Shown: positions 37,401-47,661, counted from the first letter of the stretch. The stretch is DNA of 64,000 nt from an uncultured Algibacter sp. (GCF_947495925.1 NZ_CANMAU010000007.1:186001-250000), one strand, 5' to 3'. A program made the numbers and translations. Notes: generated by a model not told the origin, from the sequence alone.

Positions 37401-37795
37401 AAACCGTCTGCATTTACATCGGCAAATGTTACTCCAGTAGACCAATTCTTAATAATATTTATTCCGGAATCCTGAGAAATATCTTCAAAAACTAAATTGC
37501 CTTTATTTAAATATAATTTATCATAAACTTGATTACCAGAAAAGAAAATATCAGGTAAACCATCATTATTAATATCGCCAATGGCTACACCAGCACCTGT
37601 TACAAAATTTTCATTGATAAGGTGATTGTCTTTTTCAGTTTCAATAAGCTTATTTATAAACTTAATATGTGTAAAATCAGAATCAATTAAACTAAAATGT
37701 TTATCATTTTCAGCTAGGGGAATGGGTGATTCTTCTTTACAGGAAACTAAAAACAAGAAGGCCGAAAAAAAGGAAACATAATATGTTTTCAACAT
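34469..37795 (-). CDS. Large VCBS/ASPIC-UnbV lipoprotein
   Basis: A 1108-residue protein with a lipoprotein signal (SAFLFLVSCKEESP). About seven FG-GAP/VCBS repeats lie in the first half (DINNDGLPDIF, DYDNDGWIDLY), then an ASPIC/UnbV domain near residues 520-600 (LHFGIGQTKNIDKAIVIWPD), and a second set of about seven repeats (DVNGDSLEDFY to DFDNDNNLDIIL). Such lipoproteins often occur next to SusC/SusD pairs and are assumed to sit at the cell surface. No catalytic motif was recognised. It is divergent from susC and has no T9SS sorting domain, unlike the next gene. Confidence 0.82.
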   Translation of the reverse strand: MLKTYYVSFFSAFLFLVSCKEESPIPLAENDKHFSLIDSDFTHIKFINKLIETEKDNHLINENFVTGAGVAIGDINNDGLPDIFFSGNQVYDKLYLNKGNLVFEDISQDSGINIIKNWSTGVTFADVNADGFQDIYICKNVHQKNGKSNNLLFINNGDLTFTESAHKYGISDPGFSIQANFFDYDNDGWIDLYLINQPPGYGNRSGGKTPMKYANPRFSDKLYKNLGANKGFVDVSNLAGIKNLAHGLSASIGDVNNDNQQDIYVTNDYDKPDYLYVNNSNGTFKNNNLEAFKHISNFSMGSDIADFDNDGNLDIMVVDMVAEDHKRIKTNMGGMNPENFWAIVDNGWHHQYMFNTLHRNNGNATFSDVAQIAGVSNTDWSWGPLIADFDNDGFKDIFVTNGIKRNMRYSDVNNTYEIILDSISLEAKKQNKRFQDVVNILELAQMAPEDKLNNYIYKNNGDLTFENKIEEWGFAKRTLSNGSCYADLDLDGDLDIVVSNIDEEAFIYRNNTSERQLGNYLRFKLISENNTNIYGTRIKLFKKDSLMQMVEATNNRGYMSKSEDALHFGIGQTKNIDKAIVIWPDGRTNVFKNLKANKQIDVFSKKATKNSLKIKKQETIFKDVTQKTKLRYKHEENIYNDYLKEVLLPHKMSQFGPQIAVGDVNGDSLEDFYIGGSAGNSGSLFLQNKDGTFSENKNPVWDTDKGFEDAGCLFFDIDSDGDLDLFVASGGNEFKPNSKMLKDRLYINNGSGIFTKDSQRVPRYLISSSVVIPADYDNDGDLDLFVGGRLTPQKYPFPASSKLLENRNGYLIDVTNKVIPDLKNLGLTTSATWADINNDDLLDLIVVGEWMPVTTFINHNSTFKKQTFEGLKNTEGWYYYVTSADMDKDGDQDLIIGNLGLNYKYKATKGQPFQVHSYDFDKNGTNDIVLSYYDHGQIYPVRGRSCSLEQIPSLEEKFPTFESFGASNLDGIYGSNLKNALNFKAYTFASYYVENVEGKSFNLHKLPQMAQLSSINSMVIDDFDNDNNLDIILSGNLYGSEIETPRNDAGIGLFLKGNSTAQFKAIPLTESGFYTPNNAKSMVKINTSKSKAILVGNNNDKLQLITYK

Positions 37796-38119
37796 AGGTT
37801 AAATAAATTTATTTCTTGATTGAGGGATTGATAAGCACTTGTTTGTTTTTAATAAACAGGACTGCAATTGCAATATTTTAAATTTTAATAGGTGTAAAAA
37901 GTAAAGTTAATAATTATTTGCGTTTCAATTGATAAATATACATTCAAATACCTTTTTGGTTAATTTTTACTTGTTGTTGAATTCCATTTACTCATAAGAA
38001 TTTAGTGCTATAACTTAATTTGCACATCTAAAATAGACTGAAAAAATATAGGCTTTATGCACCTATACTCTATAAGTCCTTTTTGGAGCAATAAACTAAT
38101 TTAAAATTAAACTAAAATT
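37796..38119. promoter_or_regulatory. Divergent control region between the VCBS pair and susC
   Basis: 324 bases hold promoters for both directions. TTAATTTG, one base off TAnnTTTG, lies near 38020. No direct repeats of the HTCS-site type are obvious by eye. The leader before susC is about 100 bases. Confidence 0.4.
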
Positions 38120-41100
38120 ATGAGAAAAATTTATTTTTTTAATTACTTGTTTGACAGATTCAAGATTACAAGTAAGAAATGGACATTTTCATTATTTACT
38201 ATGTTAAGCATTTTTTTAATGCAGGCACAGACCACTACAATTAGTGGTACTATAGTAGATGAGACAAATCAACCCTTAGTAGGGGCCAATGTTTTGGTAA
38301 AAGGTACAACTAATGGTGCGGTTGCCGATTTTGACGGAAATTATTCTGTTAGTGCAAGTCAAGGAGATGTCTTGGTAATTTCTTTTACTGGTTTTGAAAC
38401 AAAAGAAGTTACAGTGGGGGCCAATTCAACAATTAATGTAAGCTTGGTTGAAGATGCTCAATCTTTAGACGAAGTAGTTGTTATTGGGTATGGTACTAGA
38501 AAGAAAACGGATGTTGTGAGTGCGGTAAGTACTGTTGACAAAGATTTTTTAGAACAACAACCATCATCTGATGCGACAAGAGCATTGCAAGGTAGTGCTT
38601 CTGGTGTTACCGTTTTATCATCTGCAAGACCTGGGCAACAAGCACAAGTTAGAATTCGTGGTATTGGTAGTATAAATGGTAATAATCCTCTGTATATCGT
38701 AGATGGTGTTCAAGGAGGAACTGTTCCTCCACCAGATCAAATAGAGTCTATGCAGGTTCTAAAAGACGCCTCGTCTACTGCTATTTACGGAGCTAGAGGT
38801 GCAAGTGGGGTAATTTTGATTACAACAAAATCTGGTAGAAGAAATCAGGCGGCCACTATTCAATTTAACGTAAAAACAGGAATTGGTAAAACCAACGCAA
38901 AATATGATTTGGTAACAGATCCTACTTTAATTGGTCAAATGCTGTGGTTGGAGCAAACGAATGATGGTATAACCCCATCACATCCGCATTTTCAATTTGA
39001 CCCTAATGATATTCAAGGAACGAGAGTCAATGACTATTTATTTCCTAATGGTGCTTCTTTTGGTGATGCATCTACAGATCCATCTTTGTATCAAGAAAGA
39101 GATTATCCAATTACTGTTACTAATCAAAATGGTACAGATTGGTTAGATGAAATTTATGAAACCGCTCCTTTATTACAGGAATATAGCTTAGTAGTAAATG
39201 GAGGTTCTGAAAAAACAACTTATGCTTTTAATGGAAACTTTTTTAGTGAAGAAGGTATTTTTAAATATAATGACTTTAAAAGATATGCTTTCAGATCTAA
39301 TATAGATTCTGAAATTAATGACTGGTTGACAATAGGACAACGAATTGGAGCTACATTATCTGAAAGTAGGGGTAATACCGTTGGTTTTAGCGAAATTGTA
39401 GAAACGAGCCCTTTGATACCAGTTTATGATATTGCTGGTAATTTTGCTGGTGGTATTGTTGGAGGTGGTTTAAATGATGGACCAAACCCTTTAGGTAATA
39501 ATTTTAGAGAAAGAAAGGATTTAAGAAAAACGCTCAATTTACAAGGTAATTTTTATATCGAAATTAAACCTTTAAAAAATATTAAGTTTAAATCTTTGTT
39601 TGGGTATAATATGAATTGGTTTAGTAACCATGACCCTAGGTTTGCAGACCCTGAAAACACGAATGGTTCATTTACAAATACGTTGAGTGAGATTAGGAGC
39701 AATAGTTTGAATTGGAACTTCACAAATACTTTAAACTACAATAAGACCTTTTCGGATGTTCATAATTTAGATGTTATATTAGGAATGGAATCTGTAAAGT
39801 TGGATTTTGATGAAATCAGAGGAGGGAGAGCTGGATATATTTCTACAGAAGATGATTTTTACTATTTAACTGCTGGTGCTGGAGCGATTACCAATAATTC
39901 TAGAGCTTGGACATGGTCTATGTTCTCTTTGTTTGGAAGAGCATTCTATTCTTACGATGATAAATATATTGTTGAAGGGACAGTTCGTCGTGACGGATCT
40001 TCAAGATTTGGAGCAAACAACCGTTATGGTGTATTCCCAGCAGCTTCCGTTGGTTGGGTTGTTACAAAGGAGAACTTTATGGAAGGTAGTAGTAATTGGT
40101 TGAGACAGTTGAAATTTAGAGCAGGTTGGGGACAGTCCGGTAATGATCAGATAGGGAATTACAACGGTTTCACAACTTTTGGCTCAGGCTTAGGAAATTC
40201 ATATTATGGAATTACTGGTGGAGATAATACCATAGCATTAGGTTATCAATCTACAGCATTTGGAAATCCAGATGCGAAATGGGAAACCACAGAGTCTTTG
40301 AATGTTGGTTTTGATGTCACTATTGCTGGTGGGTTAGATTTTAGCCTTGATTGGTGGACAAAAACCACAGAGGATATGTTATTTAGAACTGCTATACCTG
40401 ATGTTGAGGGGCAAGCACAGGCTCCTTTTGTAAACGTAGGTACTATGGAAAATCAAGGTGTAGATTTTGAAGTTAATTATCGTGGGGCAGTAGGTCAAGA
40501 TTTCACCTATAATTTAGGATTAAATGCGTCTTGGTATAATAATGAAGTTACTAAACTTTCAAGTGAAGATGGTGATGCACTTATTGGTAGAAGTGAAAGA
40601 GGTCAAACTTATACAAGAGCTGAAACCGGACGTGCATTTCCGGAATTTTATGGTTATATTGTAGATGGAATTTTCCAAACACCAGCAGAAGCCGATGCTC
40701 ATGCTACAAATGGTGATTACAACCAACCAGGTAATTATAAATTTAGAGATGTAAGCGGACCTGATGGTGTGCCAGATGGGGAAATAACTCCAGATGATCG
40801 TACTTGGATTGGTAATCCACATCCAGATTTTACAGCTGGTTTAAATATAGGATTGCAGTACAAAAATTTTGATTTAACTGCGATTTGGTATGCTAGTGTA
40901 GGAAATGATTTGATTAATTATCATAATCGTTTTACGCGGTATGGTTTATTTCAAGGGCCAAAGGCTGCTGATAGATTATTTCGCTCTTGGGGAAGCCCTT
41001 ATTTAGATGATAATGCAAATGCTGTATTGCCAAAGGCTTCTAGTACAACAAGTCAAGAACAAAATACGAATTCAACTATGATTGAGGATGGATCGTTCTT

Positions 41101-41353
41101 AAGACTAAAATCTTTACAAATAGGGTATAATTTGCCAAGTAAAGTTTTAGATAAAATGGGATTATCTAGTTTAAGATTATATGTTACAGGAACTAATTTA
41201 GTAACTTTATTTAATGATTATTCTGGTTTAGATGTAGAAATACTTCCTAGAAATGATCCAAATACTGGAAATGCTGAAATAAATAGAGGTTTTGATTTTG
41301 GTACTTGGCCACAGCCTAAGCAGTTCATATTTGGTTTAAATATTAGTATGTAA
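38120..41353 (+). CDS. susC: SusC/RagA-type TonB-dependent outer-membrane transporter
   Basis: A 1077-residue TonB-dependent receptor that imports oligosaccharides with the SusD partner. After a signal segment (FSLFTMLSIFLMQAQ) comes a CarboxypepD_reg-like domain (about residues 40-110), a plug domain with VVIGYGTRKKTDVV, the VRIRGIGSINGNNPLYIVDG motif and a VILITTKSG end, then a beta-barrel ending in an aromatic, beta-strand C-terminus (PKQFIFGLNISM). The N-terminus before the signal is unusually long, about 25 residues. susD follows 19 bases later. Control by the neighbouring HTCS is expected. Confidence 0.95.
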   Translation: MRKIYFFNYLFDRFKITSKKWTFSLFTMLSIFLMQAQTTTISGTIVDETNQPLVGANVLVKGTTNGAVADFDGNYSVSASQGDVLVISFTGFETKEVTVGANSTINVSLVEDAQSLDEVVVIGYGTRKKTDVVSAVSTVDKDFLEQQPSSDATRALQGSASGVTVLSSARPGQQAQVRIRGIGSINGNNPLYIVDGVQGGTVPPPDQIESMQVLKDASSTAIYGARGASGVILITTKSGRRNQAATIQFNVKTGIGKTNAKYDLVTDPTLIGQMLWLEQTNDGITPSHPHFQFDPNDIQGTRVNDYLFPNGASFGDASTDPSLYQERDYPITVTNQNGTDWLDEIYETAPLLQEYSLVVNGGSEKTTYAFNGNFFSEEGIFKYNDFKRYAFRSNIDSEINDWLTIGQRIGATLSESRGNTVGFSEIVETSPLIPVYDIAGNFAGGIVGGGLNDGPNPLGNNFRERKDLRKTLNLQGNFYIEIKPLKNIKFKSLFGYNMNWFSNHDPRFADPENTNGSFTNTLSEIRSNSLNWNFTNTLNYNKTFSDVHNLDVILGMESVKLDFDEIRGGRAGYISTEDDFYYLTAGAGAITNNSRAWTWSMFSLFGRAFYSYDDKYIVEGTVRRDGSSRFGANNRYGVFPAASVGWVVTKENFMEGSSNWLRQLKFRAGWGQSGNDQIGNYNGFTTFGSGLGNSYYGITGGDNTIALGYQSTAFGNPDAKWETTESLNVGFDVTIAGGLDFSLDWWTKTTEDMLFRTAIPDVEGQAQAPFVNVGTMENQGVDFEVNYRGAVGQDFTYNLGLNASWYNNEVTKLSSEDGDALIGRSERGQTYTRAETGRAFPEFYGYIVDGIFQTPAEADAHATNGDYNQPGNYKFRDVSGPDGVPDGEITPDDRTWIGNPHPDFTAGLNIGLQYKNFDLTAIWYASVGNDLINYHNRFTRYGLFQGPKAADRLFRSWGSPYLDDNANAVLPKASSTTSQEQNTNSTMIEDGSFLRLKSLQIGYNLPSKVLDKMGLSSLRLYVTGTNLVTLFNDYSGLDVEILPRNDPNTGNAEINRGFDFGTWPQPKQFIFGLNISM

Positions 41354-41372
41354 AATAAAAAAATTAAGAAAA

Positions 41373-43127
41373 ATGAAAAGATTACATTTAAAATTATGTT
41401 TATTGGCAGTGCTAGGAATTTTTAGTACTTCATGTAACGATGAGTTTTTGGAGGAATCTCCAAAAGGAGTGGTAACACCGGAGGTTCTGGCAGATGAAAG
41501 TGGAGCTGACTTTTTATTAATAGGGGCTTATTCACTTATAGATGGTTTTTCTGCTGGTGGTCCTGGTGGTGCTGGTGAAGCGTCAGCAACAAACTGGGTA
41601 TGGGGAGATGTACCATCTGATGATATGCACAGAGGAGACCAAACAGGAGGGTGGTCTTCCATCAATTTAATCGAAAGATTTGAGGTAGACCCCAATAATC
41701 CATGGGTAGGAGGACTTTGGGCAGCCAACTATGACGGCATATCAAGAGCTAATGATGTTCTACGAGTTTTAAGGGTAGCTGGAGAAGCAATCCCTTCGGA
41801 TAAAGCTAAACAACTAGAGTCTGAAGCAAGATGGTTACGTGCTTGGTTTCATTTTCAATTACAATCTAAAATTGAGAGAGTTCCTTACATTACAGAGGAT
41901 GTCGCTGCTAGCGAAGTTCCAAATGATAGACCGATTTGGGATGACATTGAAGCTGATTTGCAGTGGGGTATAGACAATAATATGGATGCAACTCCAAGTG
42001 AAGTTGGACGTGCTTCTAGATGGGCGGCAAAAGCTTTAAAGGCGCGTGTCCATATGTTTCAAAATGAATTTGCTCAGGCAAAACCTTTATTAGATGATAT
42101 CATTGACAATGGTCCTTTTACTTTAATGCCACATTTTTATGACAATCATGATGAAGAAAAACAGAATAATGCAGAAAGCATTTTTGAGGTTCAGTATACG
42201 GTAAATGATGGAACAGGTGGTGGAGAAAATGCGGGTTCAGATCACAGAACCTTATTCCCAAGAGGTTCAGACGTTGGGTTATGCTGTGCATATAGTGCGC
42301 CAACTTTTGACCTTTTTAACGCTTTTAAAGTTGATGATGATGGTTTACCTTTATTAGATACTTTTCAAGACGATTTATTACTTGAGGATTATGGAATTAA
42401 AGATACAGAAGAGTTTACACCCACAGATGTGTTACTTGACCCTAGAGTGGATTGGACTATAGCTAGACGTGGTATTCCGTTTTTAGATTGGGGACCAATG
42501 AGTGGAGGAGACTGGATGCTTGATCAAGCAGGTATGGGGCCATTTTTAAACACAAAAATTATGTTCTGGAAAAGAAATTTTAAAACCATTTCTATAAATA
42601 CTCCAACGTGGTCTGCTGGGCTAAATGGTAATAATTTCAGACTTTTTAGATTATCGCATATTATTTTATGGAGAGCGGAAGTTGCCGTTGAAGAAAATGA
42701 TTTGGGTACCGCTAAAGATATGGTAAATATGATAAGAGAAAGAGCATCAGATGATATTGTGATGGGTAAAGTAGCAAACACGACATTTAAAGCAGGTGAG
42801 CCTATTATTATAGACGAGAATTTACCAGCAGCTAATTATAAAATGGGGCTTTATACATCGTTTCCAGACCAAGACTATGCTAGAAAAGCGGTACGTCATG
42901 AGACACGTTTAGAATTTGCATTGGAAGGACTGCGTTTTCAAGACTTAGTACGCTGGGGTATTGTTACCAGCACCATTAATAAATATTTAGACTCAGAACT
43001 GGCAGATGGAAGATTGCCTTGGATTCAAGGGGCGAATTTTAAAGATGGTAGAAATGATCATTTTCCTGTACCTCAATCTCAAATTGATTTGAGACCAGAT
43101 GTTTTACAACAAGATCCAAACTATTAA
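41373..43127 (+). CDS. susD: SusD/RagB-type glycan-binding lipoprotein
   Basis: A 584-residue surface lipoprotein that captures glycans as the lid of SusC. The lipobox is in FSTSCNDEFLEE. TPR-like helical segments run over the N-terminal half (ANDVLRVLRVAGE, SEARWLRAWFHFQL), and the C-terminal SusD domain includes RHETRLEFALEGLRFQDLVRWG and the end motif PVPQSQIDLRPDVLQQDPNY. It sits directly behind susC. A rho-independent terminator follows at 43179-43218. Confidence 0.95.
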   Translation: MKRLHLKLCLLAVLGIFSTSCNDEFLEESPKGVVTPEVLADESGADFLLIGAYSLIDGFSAGGPGGAGEASATNWVWGDVPSDDMHRGDQTGGWSSINLIERFEVDPNNPWVGGLWAANYDGISRANDVLRVLRVAGEAIPSDKAKQLESEARWLRAWFHFQLQSKIERVPYITEDVAASEVPNDRPIWDDIEADLQWGIDNNMDATPSEVGRASRWAAKALKARVHMFQNEFAQAKPLLDDIIDNGPFTLMPHFYDNHDEEKQNNAESIFEVQYTVNDGTGGGENAGSDHRTLFPRGSDVGLCCAYSAPTFDLFNAFKVDDDGLPLLDTFQDDLLLEDYGIKDTEEFTPTDVLLDPRVDWTIARRGIPFLDWGPMSGGDWMLDQAGMGPFLNTKIMFWKRNFKTISINTPTWSAGLNGNNFRLFRLSHIILWRAEVAVEENDLGTAKDMVNMIRERASDDIVMGKVANTTFKAGEPIIIDENLPAANYKMGLYTSFPDQDYARKAVRHETRLEFALEGLRFQDLVRWGIVTSTINKYLDSELADGRLPWIQGANFKDGRNDHFPVPQSQIDLRPDVLQQDPNY

Positions 43128-43178
43128 TAGGATATTATTGAGTTAGTCACAGTTTTGTTTAAATTGTTTAGTTTGAAG

Positions 43179-43218
43179 CGGCGATTATTCATTAATGAAT
43201 AATTGCCGTTTTTTTTTT
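43179..43218 (+). terminator. Intrinsic terminator of susCD
   Basis: A 15-bp stem (CGGCGATTATTCATT / AATGAATAATTGCCG, one G-U) is followed by ten T residues. Confidence 0.9.
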
Positions 43219-43367
43219 GATAGCAAATTAAAAAGTGAGCCTAAAAGTGAGTTTTAATTGTGATTTAAAATTTAAATTTACAAAAATATAGGTCTGTCTT
43301 ATTAGTAGTTTAATTGGATATTATTACTTTAGGTTATGGTCTTATTCATAAATTGAAAAAGTGTTTT

Positions 43368-46300
43368 ATGATTATAAAAAGAAATAATTTTTTATTTAAA
43401 ATAAAAATAATCCCTTCTTTATTACTTGTATTTTATGTAATGAATATAAGTGTTTGTTTCAATGTGATTGCTCAAAATGTAGATCTTAAGTTTGAGCATT
43501 TTATCGATGATAAGGGGTTTACTCAAAACTCCGTTATGAAAGTTATTCAGGACCTTGATGGATATATTTGGGTGGGTACACTTAATGGTCTTTATAAGTA
43601 CGACGGACAAAGATTTACTGTTTTCAGGCATCAATTAAATAATCCTAATAGTTTGGTTAGTAATTCAGTTTATGAATTGGAATTAGATGTACATGGTAAT
43701 CTTTTGATAGGAACTGGAAAGGGACTTAGCAAACTTAATAGACGTACGCAAAAGTTTTCAAACTATCCCGTTATTTTGGAGGATGCTCGTATTACAGCCA
43801 TCTATCCGGATACTGATGGGAGTTTATGGGTTGGGACATTACATTCTGGTTTGTATTTTTTTAAAAGCTCCGATACGAAGGGTGAAACACCTGTGGTTTA
43901 TAACCATAAGCCTAATTTAAAGACAAGTATAAATAGTAATCAAATACACGCATTTGTAAAAGATCAATCTGGTGGTTTATGGGTAGGTACGGTAAAAGGC
44001 TTAAACAAAGTAATTACAAAAAATGAAATTACAGAGTTCGTCAGTTTTGAGAATTTAAATGTAAGTATTAAAGATTTGTTTGTGGGTAAGGATGGTACGC
44101 TTTGGGCATCTAGAACTGGACATACATTAGTTCGAATTGAAAACCCAGAGGACTTTGAAGATTCTAAAGCTAATAACTTTGAAGAGTTTAAATGTGAAGT
44201 GGCTAGACCTGATACGGATGAGTCTGGCGGTATGCTAACCATGTATGAAGATGAGAATAATAATCTTTGGTTTGGACTTCATGGATATGGTCTTTATCAG
44301 TACAATATTAAAACAGGGAAATATATTAAACATGTACACGATGTTTCTAAACCTGAAAGTCTAAGCAGTAATAATATTGAGTCTATATTAATTGATAATA
44401 CTAATGTACTTTGGGTAGGAACTGAAGAAGGAGGGCTTAATAAGTGTGATTTGAAACAAAAGGAAATCATGTTTTTTAATGAGAATTTACTCTCAAAGAA
44501 TTCATTAAGCAATTCATCTGTTAATGCCATATCAAAAGGAGAAGGAGATACCTTTTGGATAGGAACACAAGATGGTTTGAATAGAGTAAAGTTTGGTGAT
44601 AATTTTGAAAAACCTTTCTTCGAACATTTTTATATCAATAGGGATCAACCAAGTTTTAAAACTCAAGAGCATATTTGGTCTATTCTAAAAGATAAGGATG
44701 GTTTTTATTGGCTAGGAACGACTAATGGCGTCGTAAGAATGAGTCAAGACAATAATACCCAAGAGGTATCTTTTAAATCGACTGATTTTGATATGTTAGA
44801 GGTTTTCTCAACGTTAGAAGATGAAAATGGTACACTTTGGTTTGGTTCTATGATAAATGGATTGATTAAATGGGATAAAACAAAAAAGAATCATAGCTCT
44901 GAATATGACTTTTCTACGGCCATTCACTATTTACCAGATAGTAATAATAAATATAGTATTAGCGCAAAAGAAGTAAGCTGTTTATATGAAGATAGTAAAC
45001 ATAATATTTGGGTTGGAACAGCTCAAGGAGGATTAAACTTAATTGTACCCGGAATTGATGGTGCTCCAGATCAATTTGTGGTTTATAAACACGACGAAAA
45101 AAATCCAAATTCCTTAAGTCATAACTCCATTTATTCTATACTAGAGGATAAAGAGGGTGTTTTTTGGATAGGTACATTTGGAGGAGGACTAAATAAGATG
45201 ACTTTGCCCGCAACAGGAAATTCAGATCCAGTTTTTAAATGTTATACGGAAAAAGATGGACTTGCTAATAATGCTGTATATGGATTATTAGAAGATGATA
45301 ATGGGATCTTGTGGGTAAGTACAGATAACGGGATTTCAAGCTTTAATCCGAAAACGGAAACCTTCAAAAATTTCAACAAAGAGGATGGCCTACAAAGCAA
45401 TAATTTTAGAATGAATGCTTATTTTAAAAGTAAAGAAGGTTATTTGTTTTTTGGTGGATTAAAGGGGTTGAATGTCTTTCATCCTAAAAAATTGAAGGAA
45501 AATAGTATTAAAGCCATTCCAAGATTAACAGGGTTTAAAATTAAGAATGAGACAATTATTGTTGATAGACCATATGAAGGTAGAGTTCTTTTTAAAGAAC
45601 CAGTTGGCATAACATCTAAACCTATAGAGCTTAGATATGACGAAAACACATTAACTTTTGAGTTTGCGGCACTTCATTATGCCGCCCCGGAAAAAAACAA
45701 GTTTAAATACAAATTGGTGGGTTTTGATAAAGAATGGGTGGATTCTAAGGCATTATCTTTAGCACATTATACAAATTTACCTCCCGGTAATTATACTTTT
45801 ATGGTTAAGGCATCTAATAATGATGGTCTGTGGAATGATGAACCAGCTATTTTAAAATTAAAAATTCAACCACCTTTTTGGTTAACCTGGTGGGCTTATA
45901 TATTTTATATTCTATGTTTTATTGGAGTACTTTGGAGTATACAATCTTATTTTAACTTAAAATCGAAGCAACAGGCTTCTCTGGAAATTCAAAAAGAAAT
46001 AGAAGCTGTAAATAAGCTCAAACTTCAGTTTTTCACCAATATCTCTCATGATTTCAAAACACCAATAACCTTAATATTAAACCCAGTAGAAGAACTTTTG
46101 GAGTCTGTGATTGATAATAGGCCTGTACAAACAAAGCTAAAAGTAGTACAAAGAAATGCAAATTCTTTACTTAGACTGGTACATCAGCTTATGGAGTTTA
46201 GGAAAATTGAAGTTGGTGAAACCAAGCTAGGTGCGACAGAGTCTAATATTATTAATTTCATTCGAGAGATTGTATTTTCGTTTAGGGCTTCCGCCAGAAA

Positions 46301-47630
46301 AAAAGAAATTGATATTTCTTTCGATAGTGAGGTATATGCTATAGATGCTTGGTTTGATTGGGATAAATTGGAGAAAATTTTAAATAATTTAATCCATAAT
46401 GCTATTAAGTTTACACCATCTGGTGGACAAATAACAGTAAGAGTAAGTAAATCAAGAGAAAAGGAAGAATTAAATATTGAGGATAGGGGAGTTAAAGCGA
46501 GCTTTTTGAAGATAGAAATTGAAGATACTGGTTTAGGGATAGACAAAGATGAACTTCCCTATGTTTTTCAAAGATTTTATCAAGTGGATCAAACAAAACG
46601 GATGTCTAAAAAGGGATCAGGAATTGGTTTAGCTATAACTAAAGATTTAGTGGATTTGCATTTTGGAACTATTGAAGTAAATTCAGAAAAGGGCAAAGGG
46701 TCGTGTTTCGAAATTAAATTACCATTAGGTAAAGCGCATTTATTACCTGAGGAGATTGTTGAAACTGTCATTCCTGCTCCATTGAGTGAGGAAGAAATGG
46801 ATATTGAATACATGCAAGAAAAAGCTAATTCTCCTGAAGAAATTGTTGGTGGCAAGTTTAAAAATACCATTTTGGTTGTTGATGATAATGCAGATATTCG
46901 AGATTTGGTTAAAGAAGGTTTTTCAAATAAATATAATGTACTGGAAGCTGAAAACGGAAAAGAAGCTTTAAATATAACCTTAAAAGAACTACCAGATTTA
47001 ATAATAAGTGATGTTTTGATGCCTGAGATGGATGGTGTGGAGTATTGTCAAACTTTAAAAAATAATATAAGAACAAGTCATATACCTGTAATACTGCTTA
47101 CTGCTCTCAATTCTGTTGAGCATAGAATTGAAGGTTTGGAGTCTGGGGCGGATGCCTATATCCCGAAACCTTTTAAAATGAAATTATTATCTGTAAGAGT
47201 TGAAAAGCTAATAGCGACCAGAGATTTGATGCGAAAGCGGTTTCAGACAGAAAAGGAGTTAACTCCAGAGAAGGTGACGTTAAATTCGCTAGATGAGGAG
47301 TTTTTAAAGCGTATTATGGATTTTATGGAGAAGAATATGAGTAATGAAAGTTATTGGGTAGATGAGCTGGCTTCCGATATGAATACAAGTCGATCTACGT
47401 TTTTTAGAAAACTTAAAAAATTAACAGGACAGGCCCCAAATGATTTTATGAGAATGGTTCGATTAAAACGATCTGTTCAATTAATGGAACAAAATGAATT
47501 AACTATTTCACAAATTAGTTACATGGTAGGTTTTAGTGAACCAAATTATTTCGGAAAATGTTTTAGAAAATTTTATGGAGACACGCCTTCAAATTACATT
47601 AATTCTCATTATAAGAAAAAGAGTGTATAA
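43368..47630 (+). CDS. Hybrid two-component system (HTCS) regulator
   Basis: One-polypeptide sensor, kinase, receiver and DNA-binding regulator of about 1420 residues. The ATG at 43368 gives a signal peptide (LLLVFYVMNISVCFNVIAQ); the upstream TTG at 43314 is not needed. In order: a periplasmic two-propeller sensor with many (I/L)W(V/I)GT blades (about 40-760), a Y_Y_Y domain (about 770-835), one TM helix (WLTWWAYIFYILCFIG), HisKA with the phospho-acceptor His near 894 (TNISHDFKTP), HATPase (N, G1 DTGLGI, G2 GSGIGLAI), a receiver with Asp near 1215 (IISDVLMPEMDG) and a C-terminal AraC HTH (LTISQISYMVGFSEPNYF). It lies behind susCD and before the sulfatase/fucosidase operon, which it probably controls on binding a fucose-containing oligosaccharide. 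Confidence 0.95.
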   Translation: MIIKRNNFLFKIKIIPSLLLVFYVMNISVCFNVIAQNVDLKFEHFIDDKGFTQNSVMKVIQDLDGYIWVGTLNGLYKYDGQRFTVFRHQLNNPNSLVSNSVYELELDVHGNLLIGTGKGLSKLNRRTQKFSNYPVILEDARITAIYPDTDGSLWVGTLHSGLYFFKSSDTKGETPVVYNHKPNLKTSINSNQIHAFVKDQSGGLWVGTVKGLNKVITKNEITEFVSFENLNVSIKDLFVGKDGTLWASRTGHTLVRIENPEDFEDSKANNFEEFKCEVARPDTDESGGMLTMYEDENNNLWFGLHGYGLYQYNIKTGKYIKHVHDVSKPESLSSNNIESILIDNTNVLWVGTEEGGLNKCDLKQKEIMFFNENLLSKNSLSNSSVNAISKGEGDTFWIGTQDGLNRVKFGDNFEKPFFEHFYINRDQPSFKTQEHIWSILKDKDGFYWLGTTNGVVRMSQDNNTQEVSFKSTDFDMLEVFSTLEDENGTLWFGSMINGLIKWDKTKKNHSSEYDFSTAIHYLPDSNNKYSISAKEVSCLYEDSKHNIWVGTAQGGLNLIVPGIDGAPDQFVVYKHDEKNPNSLSHNSIYSILEDKEGVFWIGTFGGGLNKMTLPATGNSDPVFKCYTEKDGLANNAVYGLLEDDNGILWVSTDNGISSFNPKTETFKNFNKEDGLQSNNFRMNAYFKSKEGYLFFGGLKGLNVFHPKKLKENSIKAIPRLTGFKIKNETIIVDRPYEGRVLFKEPVGITSKPIELRYDENTLTFEFAALHYAAPEKNKFKYKLVGFDKEWVDSKALSLAHYTNLPPGNYTFMVKASNNDGLWNDEPAILKLKIQPPFWLTWWAYIFYILCFIGVLWSIQSYFNLKSKQQASLEIQKEIEAVNKLKLQFFTNISHDFKTPITLILNPVEELLESVIDNRPVQTKLKVVQRNANSLLRLVHQLMEFRKIEVGETKLGATESNIINFIREIVFSFRASARKKEIDISFDSEVYAIDAWFDWDKLEKILNNLIHNAIKFTPSGGQITVRVSKSREKEELNIEDRGVKASFLKIEIEDTGLGIDKDELPYVFQRFYQVDQTKRMSKKGSGIGLAITKDLVDLHFGTIEVNSEKGKGSCFEIKLPLGKAHLLPEEIVETVIPAPLSEEEMDIEYMQEKANSPEEIVGGKFKNTILVVDDNADIRDLVKEGFSNKYNVLEAENGKEALNITLKELPDLIISDVLMPEMDGVEYCQTLKNNIRTSHIPVILLTALNSVEHRIEGLESGADAYIPKPFKMKLLSVRVEKLIATRDLMRKRFQTEKELTPEKVTLNSLDEEFLKRIMDFMEKNMSNESYWVDELASDMNTSRSTFFRKLKKLTGQAPNDFMRMVRLKRSVQLMEQNELTISQISYMVGFSEPNYFGKCFRKFYGDTPSNYINSHYKKKSV

Positions 47631-47661
47631 TCCTTAAAATCTAACTTCAGACTAGAAATAA

